Shown: positions 19,031-31,444, numbered from the stretch's first letter. The stretch is 64,000 nucleotides of DNA from Adiantum capillus-veneris (GCA_014529385.2 CM043960.1:76469910-76533909), one strand, 5' to 3'. A program made the numbers and translations. Notes: generated from the sequence alone by a model not told the origin.

Positions 19031-19482
19031 CACACGAGTGAGAATCTAAGTATGTCCTAAAACTCTTCTCTGCAGTGAACCAAGTGTCTAAACAACATGA
19101 GAAAAATGACCAATTTCTACCCACGTTTGGAGTGAACCGGATGGCTACACACCACGAAGTGGCCTATAACCTGCAAGCCAACTCTGTAGTGAGAGAAAAA
19201 CAACTGCACCACACGAGTCTGGCACAACACAAACACAAGTAAAAAAAAAGTAACTTCAAAATTATACCTCAATCTTTAGTTGTCTACTGCTCCTCCTGCA
19301 ATCATTGGTTTTGATCGAAATTGACGACGAGGCTTATATAAATATTTTTTTGATTGAAAGATCTTTCGATCAAAAAATCTTTCAATCTAAAAGGAATAAA
19401 ACGGCTATTCGATGATTATACGAGATTTTGGCATATAATGACATTTTATATGTATTTTTTTTGTACGAGCGTATAAATGCAA
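19031..19482. other. Spacer between the tandem element and the plus-strand relative
   Basis: About 450 bp with no gene. The first 200 bp look like the host repeat seen left of 1968. The last 160 bp are very A/T-rich and include a 32-nt palindrome. Confidence 0.5.
19345..19376. repeat. Near-perfect 32-nt palindrome
   Basis: T6-GATTGAAAGA / TCTTTCGATC-A6, symmetrical about 19360/19361 with one mismatched pair. It would form a cruciform or RNA hairpin. A partial repeat of one arm follows at 19377-19392. Confidence 0.6.
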
Positions 19483-21806
19483 CGGAGGGCCCAATGCCTA
19501 CAACGGTACCTACAAGTGTGTTTCAATCATATGCACCTATGGACCCTCGTGTTCATGTAGCTCCTACCCCTCCCATTGTTTCACCAACTTATACTCTATG
19601 ACACATCCAAGCCCCTATTTTAATGAGATCATACCAGCTAGCATTAGCATGTCACATCTGACGTCTGCCATGCCTAGGGCCACACATATGAACTTTGGGC
19701 CACCACATGGCACAACATCGTACCCAACTTGGAACTTAAGGGATGCGTATACGCCAAATCCAATGCCAACCCCCATTCCACATGTAGTCCGGAGAGCACC
19801 TGTCCCCACTATACCTGCTCACTTAGGTGACTTGGCAACATTTTCTCAATCTATCGTTGAAAATATGCATAATACACCTGATAGAGAGCCTAGAAGTAAG
19901 GCAGTACAAATAGCCAAGCTTACACAAAAATTTGGTGGCGACGGGGATGTGAGGAAGCATATCAAAGTATTTGAACAAATATACAATTCCCTAGGAGAAC
20001 ACAATGACCTGCATAAGAGTAATTCTTTAAGCCTGACCTTGAGTGGAAAGGCTGGGGATTGGTATAGAACCCTAAGGGTGGAAGATAAAACAATTTACCC
20101 TACTCTTAGGAGATTGTTCTTGAAAGAGTACATACAAGAGGTAGTGATTTGGGGTGTGGCATCTCAGCTCCAGAAAGCCCAACGAGAGGAAGGAGAGTCT
20201 GTGAGAGACTTTATTAGACGCTTGAAGCATTTGAATTCTTGTTGTAATTCAAATGAGTGCTTCAATAATATTGATAGATTCATTATGAGACTACGACATG
20301 AGGATATCTACAATGGCCTAGTCATTAGAGGAATCACCACTTGGGAAGCAGTCACCACCAATGCAATCCAATTAGAGGACAATTTAATGATTCAAGGAGA
20401 AAGAGTGTCTGTTGAGCCTAAATCTACTAGCTCGCAAGCATCGAGGCATGATCCAATGACCATAAAGCCTATTACTAAAGAGCCAAAGATATCTGAGATG
20501 ACTTTAGCAGATCTCACTAAGGCCCGGTTCAAGAAAGTCTTAGAGATAATCGTGCTCCGCAAAACAATCATATGTATCCAAGAAGGGAACAACGATGGTG
20601 CTCCGTTTACTATTATCCGCATAGTACCAGTGAATGTACTACTTTTAGAGTAAAATTTAATGGGAATTGCAATGCATGTGGGAGGTATGGTCATCAAGCC
20701 AAGGATTGCATAGTATTTAAATGCGTGATGGCCAATAGACCAACCTTAGCATGGACGGATACACCTCGAGTGCCTGCATTGATGCCGGCCCCACCTCTTG
20801 AACAACCATCACAACACGTGGTCCCTAGGGCCCAAAATGTTGTTCAAACAACACCCTTACCACCTTCAGTGCTAGGACCACAACCATCACATCCAAAAAT
20901 CACTTTTGTGAATTAAGTGGGTTGTGAGCCATCTATTTCTTGTGTGGATTACGAGGACGAGTTAGACTAATATTGCCTATGGGATTGATGCACTTGAAGA
21001 AAGTCCACAATACTACATGGAGGACTATTGGGGACAAGTCAAACATGTCTATCAAGTAGTTGCTCTAGCAGCAAAAGGCCAAAATATCAATTTCACTGCC
21101 AAGAGACCACCTCTTCAATGCTACAAGTGTGCGGGTCCACATCGTGTAGTCGAGTGTCCTATTAGATTACAAAAGAATGCCACACTGGTGCAAACCAATC
21201 AAGAGAGAACATCTACAATGTTGATACTCATGTGTAATCGATGTGGCATAGATCATTTGATTCCCAATGTCCGAATAATCCAAATGTGCCAAAGATCACG
21301 CCGTTGAACTTAATTGAAGTTACTGAAGAGCCATCACAAAGTATGCATGTGGTACCAGTAAATGTACTCACACGATCGATGCTCCAAAACCAAAATTATA
21401 TTCTTGAAGAAAGAGACACAACATCAATTGCCCAATCTCAAAAGAAGAAGAAAACATGAAGGAAGAGATCGCAAAAAGCAGCGAAGTCATACCCCATTTC
21501 AAAGACCAACATAGGGAATGGTGACAACCCCGTATATATGAACGATGGTAAAGAGTATTTTGATTCAGGTGAAACCAAGGAGACTAAAACGATCATTAGA
21601 AAAGAAATAAACAAGGAAGATTGTCATGAGCAACGATGGTCAGGACCCAAGAAAAAGATAGGAACCTACCCAAACCCTACAGAGGAGATCGAGCGAGTCA
21701 AGCAATTAATGAGTTTGGTAAAACAGACCCAAGTCGATCTAGAGCCAGCACCTAGGCTAATCCAAATAACAGACACGGTGACCTTCCGTGAAGATGGAAT
21801 GACATG
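19483..21806 (+). pseudogene. Gag pseudogene
   Basis: Reads as Gag from the Pro-rich N-terminus through the capsid domain (best frame 19598-20530) to the zinc-knuckle region and the charged linker (to 21806). Frameshifts lie near 19595 and 20524, and stops near 20914, 20968 and 21305. The first knuckle has lost its second Cys (CSVYYYPHSTSEC). The second (CNACGRYGHQAKDC) and third (CYKCAGPHRVVEC) are intact; the fourth is frameshifted. It stops matching the family at 'ITDTVTFRED', just before the protease. Confidence 0.85.
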
Positions 21807-22440
21807 AGCATCCTTCGAGCTTTGGGTCACTCGCTTCAGGGCCATCTTAATAACAAGGTAGACAAAAGGGAAAGAGAGAAAGAGAACTCAAGAATCCTAA
21901 GGGCAACACGACGATGGTAGAGAGGAAGTTGGAGATGGAGATAGGTTGAGGGAGAGAGGGTAACTCCGACGCTATGGCAATAGAGCTTCTGCTTCTGAGA
22001 GTGTGTGTCCTGAAAGTGAGGGAAGAGGGCCTTTGTATAGGCTCTCAAGAGCCAAAAGCATAAACTAAGAATAGAGGGAAGCAAAGAGAGATAAGTTTGC
22101 ACACGTTCGCGGATTTTTTTTTTGAGGACACGGATATTGATGCAAGATTTCAATTCTCTAAGTTTAGAAGAATCTTGGATTCCAAGAATAGAGCTCGAAA
22201 TTAAACTTCTCCTCTCTCTTTTCTAAAAAGACTTTTTCTTTCCTAAAAGTACTCCTCCTACTCCTTCTCTTCTAAAATTACTCCTCCTTTCCTAAAATTA
22301 CTCTCTCTTTCTTAAAATTGCTCCTTCTTTCTTAAGGGTCAACTCTTATCTTTAGATACAATCTTGAAGCTTAGGTTTCCCCTATCAACCTATTGTTTTC
22401 AAAGTGAATAAGGGTCATAATTAATTGTTCCAGAGTCCGA
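21807..22440. other. Unassigned segment with a pyrimidine-rich minisatellite
   Basis: Replaces the protease and pol region of the element. It contains a purine-rich stretch (21855-21930) and, at 22205-22340, about five degenerate copies of a 20-26-bp unit built on 'cctaaaattactcctcc'. No gene is recognised. Confidence 0.5.
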
Positions 22441-23578
22441 TTTTCAATCCGATCGTTCCATAGAATGCTCTTTGACTTAATAAAATGTGAACCTTAAATA
22501 TTTACAAAGTAAATGAAATACTTTTATTGAAAAATGTTGGGTACATTACATTGTCCATTAGCATTGCCTCTTGTTTTTGTTTAACATCAATGTTTGTCTG
22601 CTTTAACTGTGATTGGTAGCCCAATATTCAACACATTTGCTTAGTATTAAACATTATAATCAATATAAATTTTTGTCATAGATCCTTGTCTAGGTTTAAG
22701 AATCAAGCAGTCTGACTAAGCCAGTTTGACTCAGATAAACATTAGAGATCTTCTCTTAATACCATGGGAAATGCCTTCCTAATTGTCAATGGTTACTTTA
22801 GGTTCGTGATCCGATTTAGGCAGCATTGTGTGCAATGTACTAGTGCTTTCTAGTGGGCTTAATCCCTCGTGACGTGTAGTTTAACTATTATAAAGGGAGT
22901 TTACTATTGTGATGAGCATGGGGAGGGTAAAAGTGTCAATATGAACCCCCAAAGTTACAAAATTAAAAGGTAATGAAAAACAAAAAAACAAGCAAAAGTG
23001 CCAAGAATGTAAAATTTTAATTTGGTACTTCACTCACATATATTGCCTATGGTACTAGAGCCCTAGAGGTTCGCAGTGTGGGCACTTTTTCTTGGAAAGC
23101 AAAAAGCCCAAGGCATACAAAATAAGCACACACATCAAAAATTGAATAAGTGGGAAAAACTTTGGGAGATCAAACAAAGGGAATAATTCAGGCGATGATT
23201 TCATAAGCAATTCTTTTTATCGTAGCTAACTAGACGGACTTTTAGGTCTAGCCTCTAATCAGCGCTCAAACATGAAATACTTTGCTTTCGCGATTAAGAA
23301 CCTTAATTTACCAGAGAGAATTGAGAATCTTGTCCATGGTATTAATAGTTGACATCTTGTGCCTCTCGACCGTTAAATGTTTAATATTCTGTTACCAATT
23401 AATCTGTGTGTCTATTCACTGCATATGCTTTTTAAATGTACATGAGAATGCAATTACTGTGTCAATTTTGGTTGATTTTACAGAGTTTGAAGAAGGATAA
23501 GGACATTCTACCTCAGATGCTCTTCCACCTCGATGAACGGGCTTCATCTCAATAGCTTCCGAGGACGGAATCTACATC
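22441..23578 (+). other. 3' noncoding block of the plus-strand relative
   Basis: Reverse-complement match, with many substitutions, to 2485-3620. It is collinear over about 1.1 kb and ends at the polypurine tract. Confidence 0.75.
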
Positions 23579-23591
23579 AAGAAGGGGGGCA
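23579..23591 (+). promoter_or_regulatory. Polypurine tract
   Basis: AAGAAGGGGGGCA immediately before the LTR TGTTAACCCTCA. It matches the family tract apart from one base. Confidence 0.8.
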
Positions 23592-23998
23592 TGTTAACCC
23601 TCACAGACACCTTATCACCTTCGACAGACGCCTTATCATTTATTTAATCATTTATTTGAGTCATGGACCGGGCTTGTCGGTCCAATAGGTGTGTAGGTGA
23701 TCACCAATGAGAGGCACACCACTTATTTTATTTTACAATATTTTTGCAATGACCGGTCACTATGGGCGTCCATGTGTGAATGGGTCAGATTGTCGGTCCA
23801 ATAGGTGTGTAGGTGATCACCAATGAGAGGCACACCACTTATTTTATTTTACAATATTTTTGCAATGACCGGTCACTATGGGCGTCCATGTGTGAATGGA
23901 TCCTCATTCTTTGACGTGCAAGCTAAGAAGTGCTCTTGGTCTACCTATGTCTTCTCCTCCTTTGTGTGCTCACGTGTGCGTGTGTGTGTGTGTGTGTT

Positions 23999-24049
<51 letters not shown>

Positions 24050-24117
24050 TCGATCATTGCAGTGGCATCGGTGGCGGGGCAAGGCAGTTGAGTGCGATGT
24101 CAAGAAGCTTATGGTCT
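23592..24117 (+). repeat. 3' LTR, first part, with internal 116-bp duplication
   Basis: Begins TGTTAACCCTCAC like the family LTR in sense orientation. A 116-bp unit is duplicated in tandem (23674-23789 and 23790-about 23902), almost without change. A GT then GA microsatellite (23977-24046) sits at the same LTR position as in the other family members. LTR similarity fades at about 24117 and resumes at about 26020. Confidence 0.75.
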
Positions 24118-26019
24118 TGCCATGAAAGCACCAGGCTTTTGGCTGTGAGAGTTTGTGAGAGAACTCCAAAAACTTTATGAAGGAGTTATATCATAGATGC
24201 CATGAAGTCTAGGGTTTAGAAGGAAGTGTAGTCAAAGAAGCCCCACTCTTTCTCTCTTGCACTCACACACACAAAGAAAAAACACAAAAGAGAATATCAA
24301 AACAACACAAAGATGAAAACATGAAGGATATGGTCGTATCGTATCATCGGTAATATGAAAGGGTTAATAGATGAGTTAATGGCGTACAATCTTTGTCAAC
24401 CAAACAGGCTAAAAAATGTTCTTTGGAATTGTAATTTTGTGCTTAACATAATATTTTTTTTTTTCTAGTGATTGGGATTAATTGTGTATACAAATTCTCT
24501 TAGTTCATAGCAACTTATGTCAAAAGAAAAGTTATAGTCTATAAGGGGTAGTATGATGGGATCCGGTGAAAGAAGTATTTTATTGAGCCTTTCTAGGCCA
24601 AAGAGAAACACTATACGTTGTTGAAACTGTATTTTACGGCTAATCCATACGTTAGTTGTAAAAGATCGCACAGAGTGAAAGCGGTAGAAATTCACATCAT
24701 GTGGATTATTCATCTAGGATAAATTTAGTATGTGAAAAATGTAGATATGAGAGAAGTGAAGGAAAGAGAATTTCCCTTCCCATCCTTATTCTTGCACGTA
24801 GGCAATAAGGATATTGCGGGGAGAGATATACCTGTAGCAAGGAGAACCTAGAATTTGTAGAGAAAATGCCTTTCTAAGGTGAGAGAAATAGATATGGTTA
24901 GGGAGATGAAATTAGAGATATATATTGGATTAGAGATGAAAAAGAAAACAACAAGAAACCAACAAAATTTCAAAGTAAAACACATCTTACTTGACAAATT
25001 CTTCGGGAGTTATTCCCATAATGATGGAGAGAGAAGAAGAGGGAAGATTTCAGCTTTGATTGATGCACCAAGTTCAAGACCTTATTTGATTAGAGTTGAT
25101 CTTCCAAGGATAGCTTACAAAATTGGCTAGTCTTCCTCTAGGAGCAAGTGTAGGCTTAGGCTTATATTTATGGCTAAGTACAAATAGGCATCAATCCTCT
25201 CACTCCCTTATGAATGATTTTCAAGTAAGAAGAGGTCCCCTTTATAGGTGAAGGGAACCCCCAAGGGTTACACAAGAAAGAGAAGAGCCAGTGTGAACAG
25301 GAAGTGGTAAATTTTGAAATGAGTTGTCTCTGCATGATGTGGGCAACCATTTTAATCATATCTCCTCAACCCTGGCTCCAAATAAAAAAGTAAAAAATAG
25401 GAGCAAAAAATTTGCTCATAAGCTACGACCTCCATTTTATATATTTTTTTCAATTCGGATTAGAACCTTGTGCAAAAAAATCATCAAAATAGAGTACATT
25501 TATGGTAGCAAAAGTCTTCTTGTGGTCCCCTTAGCCTAAACTTTCCTTTGATTCCAATGGACACCTCATGCAATATGAAAACATGACATTGCTCCTTGAC
25601 AACGTTTTGTAATCATCCTTGCAATAATTCATTGAAATGAGTGCATCTTTGAAAATCATGCAAGCTAGTGTCCCACTAGGATATGATTTCTTCTTAGTAG
25701 CTATTAAAAAGAAATATAAGAAAAATACATAGAATATATATACATTGGAAGTTACCCTAAATAAAGGATCTAGCTAGGGTGTGAGATGATAATGAGATAG
25801 TAGAAAGAAAAAACCAATGTTTTTTGTCCCAACTTAAAGAAGCGGAGCTATTGACGTTTTTCCCATAGTACTTTTTGACGATAAAGTAAGAATATGTTAC
25901 CGTTGAGATAAATAATAGGATGAGATAGAAAGTTTATTATTATACTTAGATATGCATATGTACATTATAGTAAATATAATTATGTATCTAAAAAGTTGCA
26001 AGATAGATCTTGTAGCCTT
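24118..26019. other. About 1.9 kb of unrecognised DNA splitting the LTR
   Basis: Lies between two parts of one LTR. I see no terminal repeats, convincing ORF or transposon motif. A mostly A/T-rich stretch, with a 40-bp A/G-rich patch near 24880-24960. Boundaries are approximate because the LTR itself is diverged. Confidence 0.4.
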
Positions 26020-26244
26020 TGTTCTCACTATGTGCGTGCCACAGCACGACAGCGGTGACGGTGGTGGCTCCTTCTTCTTCTTGGCAGAAGATCCTTCATG
26101 AAGGAAGCGTTGAGCAGTTGACTGACACACCATTGCCCCTTTGAGCTTGCTAGGACTATCTAGTTGTATGCTTGAATCCATTTATGGCTCGCACATGGTG
26201 TTTTGGAAAGTTTCCAATCTCTGATACGTGCGGCAAAGCACACA
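26020..26244 (+). repeat. 3' LTR, terminal part
   Basis: Collinear with the last 230 bp of the family LTR in sense orientation: the Lys-codon-like 'cttcttcttc' tract, 'gactgacacacc', 'tgagcttgctag', 'tggctcgcac' and an end resembling 'gtgcggcaa.gcacaca'. Heavily substituted. Confidence 0.65.
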
Positions 26245-27436
26245 CATTTTATCAAGTTTTTACAAAATTAATGCAAAAATTATCAAAAATAAATTAAAAA
26301 AACATTAAAAAATACCCAATTTTTTCACAAATTTTCCTCACATAGGTGAATTGTGCAGCCAGATCAAATTATAATTGGCACATTGATTCAATTGCCAATT
26401 GATTTTGTAAATAAAATTTTAAAATAGGCAATTAAATTGATAAAATTAAGTCAAAAATTGATGCCATTGGAGTGTGTAAACCCTTGTTTTTAGCTCAAAA
26501 ATGCAGCAATTAATCATTACACGCATCAAATTTTCAACCAAACATCGGATTGATCATGCACATTAATCACTTTTTATGCACACACGCATTAACAATTGGT
26601 AATTTTTACCAACTTTTAGGTGTGCACATAAAAGCATTAATCATGTCCAGATTGCAAATTTATCACACAAATGTCTAATTGGAAATGACCATGTCACAGA
26701 TCAATCATCACATTTTCAAAATCCTTAAGCATACATTGATTTTTTGGGCACAGACAAGGGCAAATCAGTGCACACACACACACACCCCTAAATTAGGCAT
26801 ACAAACACTCAATTAGAGTGCACACATACTTAATCTTAGTTTACACAATTGCAATTGACCATTCAAGCATGTATTAGGCAAATCAACAATGCACATTACC
26901 ACATAAAACCATCAATCCATGCACATTAGATTCTAAGGAAAATTTGGCCTTACGAAGGCATGCAAACGTGCAATTCAAAAGTCGAAAATCACAAAATTAA
27001 CAATGGCTATGCATAGCGCACATGACTTGAATCTTATGGAACCATCCAATTTCCCATTTCTCGATGTGTAGGCCGATTCTATCGATGCTCCAAAGCCTAA
27101 TCTTGCATGCCAAAACCAAGCATTGGTTATGTGATTAGCACAAATCGACATTGTCAGAATGCAAACCAAGCCTCTAATTATGCAAATGTCGAAGCATAAG
27201 CACAAAATATTAGTCCAATTACTAAAATTTAGTATGTAAGCTAGCAAAAATTAGTGAAATTAACAAAGATTAGTGAGAAATTAGAGTGTGTAGGCACATA
27301 ATTTGGTATCAAATTAGGGAAAATTGGACGCAATGCCATATGCGCACATCCAAAATCCACAAAGCAACAAACACACAAAGGAAATTAGTGAGGAAACCTA
27401 TTTGTTTATGCCATAATCACACTAGCATAGGCCATT
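26245..27436 (-). other. Probable leader of a minus-strand gypsy-like element
   Basis: A/T-rich region directly downstream (in sense) of a primer-site-like sequence. It contains many 'gcacac' and 'aattag' phrases but no coding domain. Only the 5' part of the element is present; the left boundary abuts the previous element's LTR. Confidence 0.35.
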
Positions 27437-27456
27437 GATCCCCGAAAATGACACCA
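27437..27456 (-). other. Primer-binding-site-like sequence
   Basis: Sense TGGTGTCATTTTCGGGGATC two bases from a TGTTGGGGGTACC LTR-like terminus. The GATCCCCG core on the plus strand resembles a tRNA T-arm followed by an acceptor end and CCA. I cannot name the tRNA with confidence. Confidence 0.45.
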
Positions 27457-27458
27457 AA

Positions 27459-27950
27459 TGTTGGGGGTACCATCGTAGCATAGCTCCAATGACCAAAACA
27501 TAAATGTCATTCGGAGTGATCAGCTACCTGAGTAGGGCATGGAAACACTCACACAATTAGTGAGCTAATCATAGAAACATGAACAATGACTCTATGAGGT
27601 GAGCTTATCAACCTATGGAAGAGCTAAGCCACAAAGATTGGCAATCTCCCCATCCACTTCTCTTCACCTCAAATCAACCCAATCACACATACCAACGATT
27701 TCAAGGATTCACACATCACTAATTCTTTCAGTGCACACACATAGATCTATTGAGCATCCACACTTCAATCAAACCTACATACACACACTTAGAATATAGG
27801 GCAATCACACAAGGTTAGAGAAGGATCAACCACTAATTAGTTAAGATCAAGCTAATCAAGCATCATAAGCAATCATAAGAGAGAATTAAAGAGGCATAGT
27901 GAAGGAGAATTAAGCATTAATTAGCCTAAGTAAAAAAGATTGCAAAGCTT
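27459..27950 (-). repeat. Probable 5' LTR of the same element (end not defined)
   Basis: Begins TGTTGGGGGTACC on the plus strand, which is the complement of a sense LTR end in CA. No second copy lies in the window, so the outer boundary is a guess. Confidence 0.3.
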
Positions 27951-28770
27951 CCAAAAATTATAATTTTTTTAATGAAGTTCCTTTTCTAGTTTTCCTTGTG
28001 TCACACATACTTTTGAGTAAGCAATTATGTCTGCTTTACAAGATACATTATACAACCAAGTTTGGACAAGTGTTCTTAGATCAAAGTTCCACACGACAAA
28101 GATTAGTTTCCTATATTTTGATTCAATGCCATATGGGTGAAAGCATGTTAACGTGTCACGCTTTTGTGATAGTTAGCATTTTTAAGTTAGCACACCTTAA
28201 AAAAGTTGGGCGTCCGGTAAAATTTTTACAAATAATATCAAAATTTGTCAGAGGTTGTACATCTGGATTCCTTGTTTCAAGAGCTTTCTATTGATATATC
28301 ATACGTCATAGACCTTGGAGATTTAGCCCATGTTATTGTACTAGCTAGCATATGTCAAAATTGTGCTAGTTAGCATTGACGGAGACATGAAAAAGTGTTA
28401 CACGTTAACATGCTTTCACCCATATGCGCATTGACATTATGATATGACACTTCATTAAATACAATGAAACCTAATGTGGGTGCATGCGCATTTGTACTAG
28501 CTCTCAAAATTATCCCCCCATTTGTAGTGTAAACCCACTTTACTAAGAACCTCCTCACATGGCTCTTGGCGCTTTCCATGAGATGCCACCTACACTATTT
28601 GCACCTACTCACATGCAAAGCTCTAGGCTATAAATTGAGCTCTTTTGTATGGTTTTTCCCTAGTTCAAAAATCAAGGTTTTCTTTCATCATTCTATTGTG
28701 AAATTGTTCATGATTACATTTTCTATTATGAATGGGTATTTTCATGATCCTCCATAGCACAAAAGACGAA
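27951..28770. other. Spacer with an inverted repeat, no gene seen
   Basis: Upstream neighbourhood of the gag-only copia element. It holds a perfect 27-nt inverted repeat (28130-28156 and 28400-28426) and otherwise nothing recognisable. Confidence 0.45.
28130..28426. repeat. Perfect 27-nt inverted repeat, 243-bp loop
   Basis: The arm at 28130-28156 (starts CATATGGGTGAAAGCATG) is the exact reverse complement of 28400-28426. Weaker symmetry extends outwards ('tcaatg.c' on both sides) and inwards ('gttagcat'). It could be a decayed foldback element or two inverted copies of a short repeat. Confidence 0.65.
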
Positions 28771-28775
28771 GCTTT
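28771..28775. repeat. Target-site duplication GCTTT (left)
   Basis: Matches 31976-31980 on the other side of the copia-type element. Confidence 0.8.
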
Positions 28776-29091
28776 TGTAAAGTGTGAGCTTTGTCCTAAG
28801 GTGTGAGTCAAGGAGAGGAGAGTGAATTTATCCCACATACTGTGGAAAGGCTGTAGAGCTACTTAAAGCTCATTTCTTGAATCAATAAACAACAACTCAT
28901 TTTGCACTACATGCTTGTCTATGGTGAGCTTGTGCTAAGCTAAGTCAATACTCAAGATTGTGTTTATGAGTCCAAGCTAATCTATCTTGGAACCTAATTC
29001 ACTTTAGTGATAAGCTTGCTTACACACACTCATACACTTGCACCATGTTTCTCTTTCATCCACCATAGCTAGCACGATCCAAATCCGAACA
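28776..29091 (+). repeat. 5' LTR of the gag-only element
   Basis: 316 bp starting TGTAAAGTGTGAG and ending CCGAACA. 'aatcaataaacaac' inside is a plausible polyadenylation region. Confidence 0.88.
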
Positions 29092-29093
29092 TT

Positions 29094-29105
29094 TGGTATC
29101 AGAGC
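29094..29105 (+). other. Primer binding site (initiator-Met type)
   Basis: TGGTATCAGAGC two bases after the LTR, the standard Ty1/copia site in plants. Confidence 0.9.
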
Positions 29106-30486
29106 TATGGTATGCTAGCTAGGCTTGCTATTATGCATTGGCATATTTGTACAATTAGCATTCATTGATCATCATTAGATAGATCCATTAGGTTTTCTCT
29201 TTTATTGCATAATGCATACCTAATTAGTATTCCATTGGCTAGCATGAGCATGTTCTTGAGCTAACGACTCTTGAGCCACTACTCACTGGCTTATTGGAAG
29301 CTTAATTAGCGTCAAAGTTTATTAATTTGCCATTAGGAAATTGCATTTTTCATCCAAAATCTGTTCCTTGTTTTAGTAAAATTGGCATTTGTGATTGGTG
29401 TGTGTGCGTAGCATGTCGCAAGAGCTCTCTACCGACTATATCCTTGCTCAATTCGGGCTCCGTTAGAGCACTTAATCATTTAATCAATTCTTCACTCAAA
29501 GTGCATTCTTAGTCTCTCTAATCCCTGCAGCAATTCATAATTTTATGTGTGTATGTGTGTATGCCTAACTGCATTTAATGCCATGTGCCAAAATAATCTA
29601 AAAGTCAATGGGTAGCCCCAATTTGGTGGGTACCCTTCCCTAAGTAGGAGCTCAAGGCCCCACGCTCAAAGGCTCTGGCGGCGGACCTGAGAAAGGCGGC
29701 CAACCCATTTTGGGCGCCCACTGGGCGGAGCTGAAGACGGCGCCAAACTCGTTTGAAATCCGATTTTCGGATCCGCAAGGGGGAGATCCCACGATCGTGC
29801 GCGCACCTTGGCTTTTTGCCCGCTGCTCGGCGCTCCTGCCCGCACCGCCCGGCCTGCCCCCGCCCTGCCCGGCCTGACCCCACCTTGCCCGGATTACCCG
29901 ACCTTGTTGGGCCTCCCTTCCCACGGCGGTGGCGTCAAGAGCCTTAAAGCCTTCAACCTTTTAAGCTCAACCCCCCACAGGGGCGCATTCCCGCAGGCAG
30001 CCCTGCTTATTGCATCCGAGCCTCCAAGGTCCAAGGCAATCAAACCCCTTATAAGGGTGCTATCCCACAGAGCTTCAACAAAAGACTTCAAAGGAGCCCG
30101 TTCTCACCGACCGCAGAATTGCGACAAGAAGTTTATTGCCAAGCTTCAAGGGCTTCCCCAAGGCAAATAAACCAAAGCTTTCAAATCCTTCCAAAAGGCA
30201 TTCAAAGGCGGACCTCAAGATCTCATCGAGCTTCAAAAAGGATTTCTCCAAGCACAGATTTCAAAAATCTCAAAGAACACTACCTATTGTGAAGAGTGAC
30301 TTCACCTCGAGTGAAGAGGTACTTCACATTGAGAGAATTTTTAATTTAAAGTGACATTAAAATTGAAATCTTGCAACCAAGCACAATTTTGCAAATTAAA
30401 ATTTTTTATCATCAATTGTGCACAGTGTAAAGAGGCAGACACTGGCTAGGAGAGTCTCCTAGGCTAAGACCCCTCTATTGGCACAA
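29106..30486 (+). other. Long leader with a GC-rich island
   Basis: About 1.4 kb between the primer site and the gag ATG. 29680-29960 is strikingly G/C-rich in an otherwise A/T-rich neighbourhood. A small palindrome around 'cttcacctcgagtgaag' sits at 30299-30317. No conserved ORF. Confidence 0.6.
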
Positions 30487-31410
30487 ATGGGGGACAAGGG
30501 AATAGAGAAATTCAATGGGGAGGGATTTCACACTTGGCAAACGAAGTTAAGAGGCTATCTTATGAAAAAATGTTTGTGGTCTGTCATTAGCACTGCCCTC
30601 GAGCAACAAGCCGAACCCGATGGAGTGCACACTAGGACATCTACACTCATAGCAAGTGCACATAATTTGGCCAAAGACGAACAAGCATTGGGAATTATCA
30701 TCACTTCTTTGCATGATAACTATGTGCATTTCATAGATGAATGTAAGCATGCACATGAAGCCTGGCATGTCCTAGAAAGTAATTTTGGAGCTAGAGCCAA
30801 AAGAAGCAAAGGCAGTCTTAAAAGACAACTTTACAAAGTAACCATGATTGAAGGGGAGGATATTGCTAGCCTAGTGAATAGGCTTAAGAGCATTGTCACG
30901 TAGCTCACCTACATCCAAGTTGAAGTACCAGAAGATGACAAAGTGGGCATACTTTTAAGTGCACTTCCACCCTCTTATGACCACTTAGTCACAATTCTTG
31001 AAGAAAAAGAACCAGCACCACCATTTCAAGATGTAATCAACTCAATCCAAGCAGAAGAAAGAAAGCAATGAGGTTCACTCACCCCATTAGGAGGAGTTTT
31101 CATCGCAATATCTTCAAGGGGAAGATATTCACCATCAACATCAACAAACGGAAGAAAGTGTTATGAATGTGGAAGAATGGGACACATAGCGAAAGATTGC
31201 TACACAAACAAACCTTGCAACAAATGTGGTAGGAAAGGACACCCTCCTTCTCGGTGCTACTCAAGTGGAGGCAGTAGCAGTGGAGAAAGCAGCAGCAATA
31301 GAAGCAACAATAAAAGCAACGAAGGCAAGAGACCTGACAGAGGATCAGCTCACATAGTAGAAGACAAAAAGGACGAAGACGAAGGTAGCGTTTGGGAAGA
31401 CCCATTTTGA
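30487..31410 (+). pseudogene. Copia-type Gag with two in-frame stops
   Basis: ATG at 30487 (MGDKGIEKFNGEGF). A UBN2/copia Gag core with 'F.TWQTKLRGYL' covers residues 1 to about 138, then a TAG at 30901. The frame continues with 'EVPEDDKVGILLSALPPSYD', as expected for the end of the core, to a TGA near 31069. A further open stretch follows with two canonical CX2CX4HX4C knuckles (CYECGRMGHIAKDC and CNKCGRKGHPPSRC) and a Ser/Asn-rich acidic tail ending at 31410. No protease or other pol domain follows. Confidence 0.85.
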
Positions 31411-31444
31411 ATATGCAGACTCTCTACTTGTAGGGGAGGACTTT

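Larger units (their letters stand above)
19483..26244 (+). mobile_element. Decayed plus-strand relative of the same gypsy family
   Basis: Fragmentary element in opposite orientation to the tandem element: gag remnant (19483-21806), then a stretch of other DNA, the family's 3' noncoding block, the polypurine tract and a 3' LTR split by an insertion. Protease and all pol domains are gone, and so are the 5' LTR and leader. It is more closely related to the 51388-64000 element than to the tandem one, as shown by the gag phrase 'PRATHMNFGPP' against 'PRATPVNFGPP'. Confidence 0.8.

Noticed and set aside
27599-27799. 66-codon plus-strand frame
   Set aside because: Low-complexity Ser/Thr/His-rich translation of a CA-rich region with no homology; not called.
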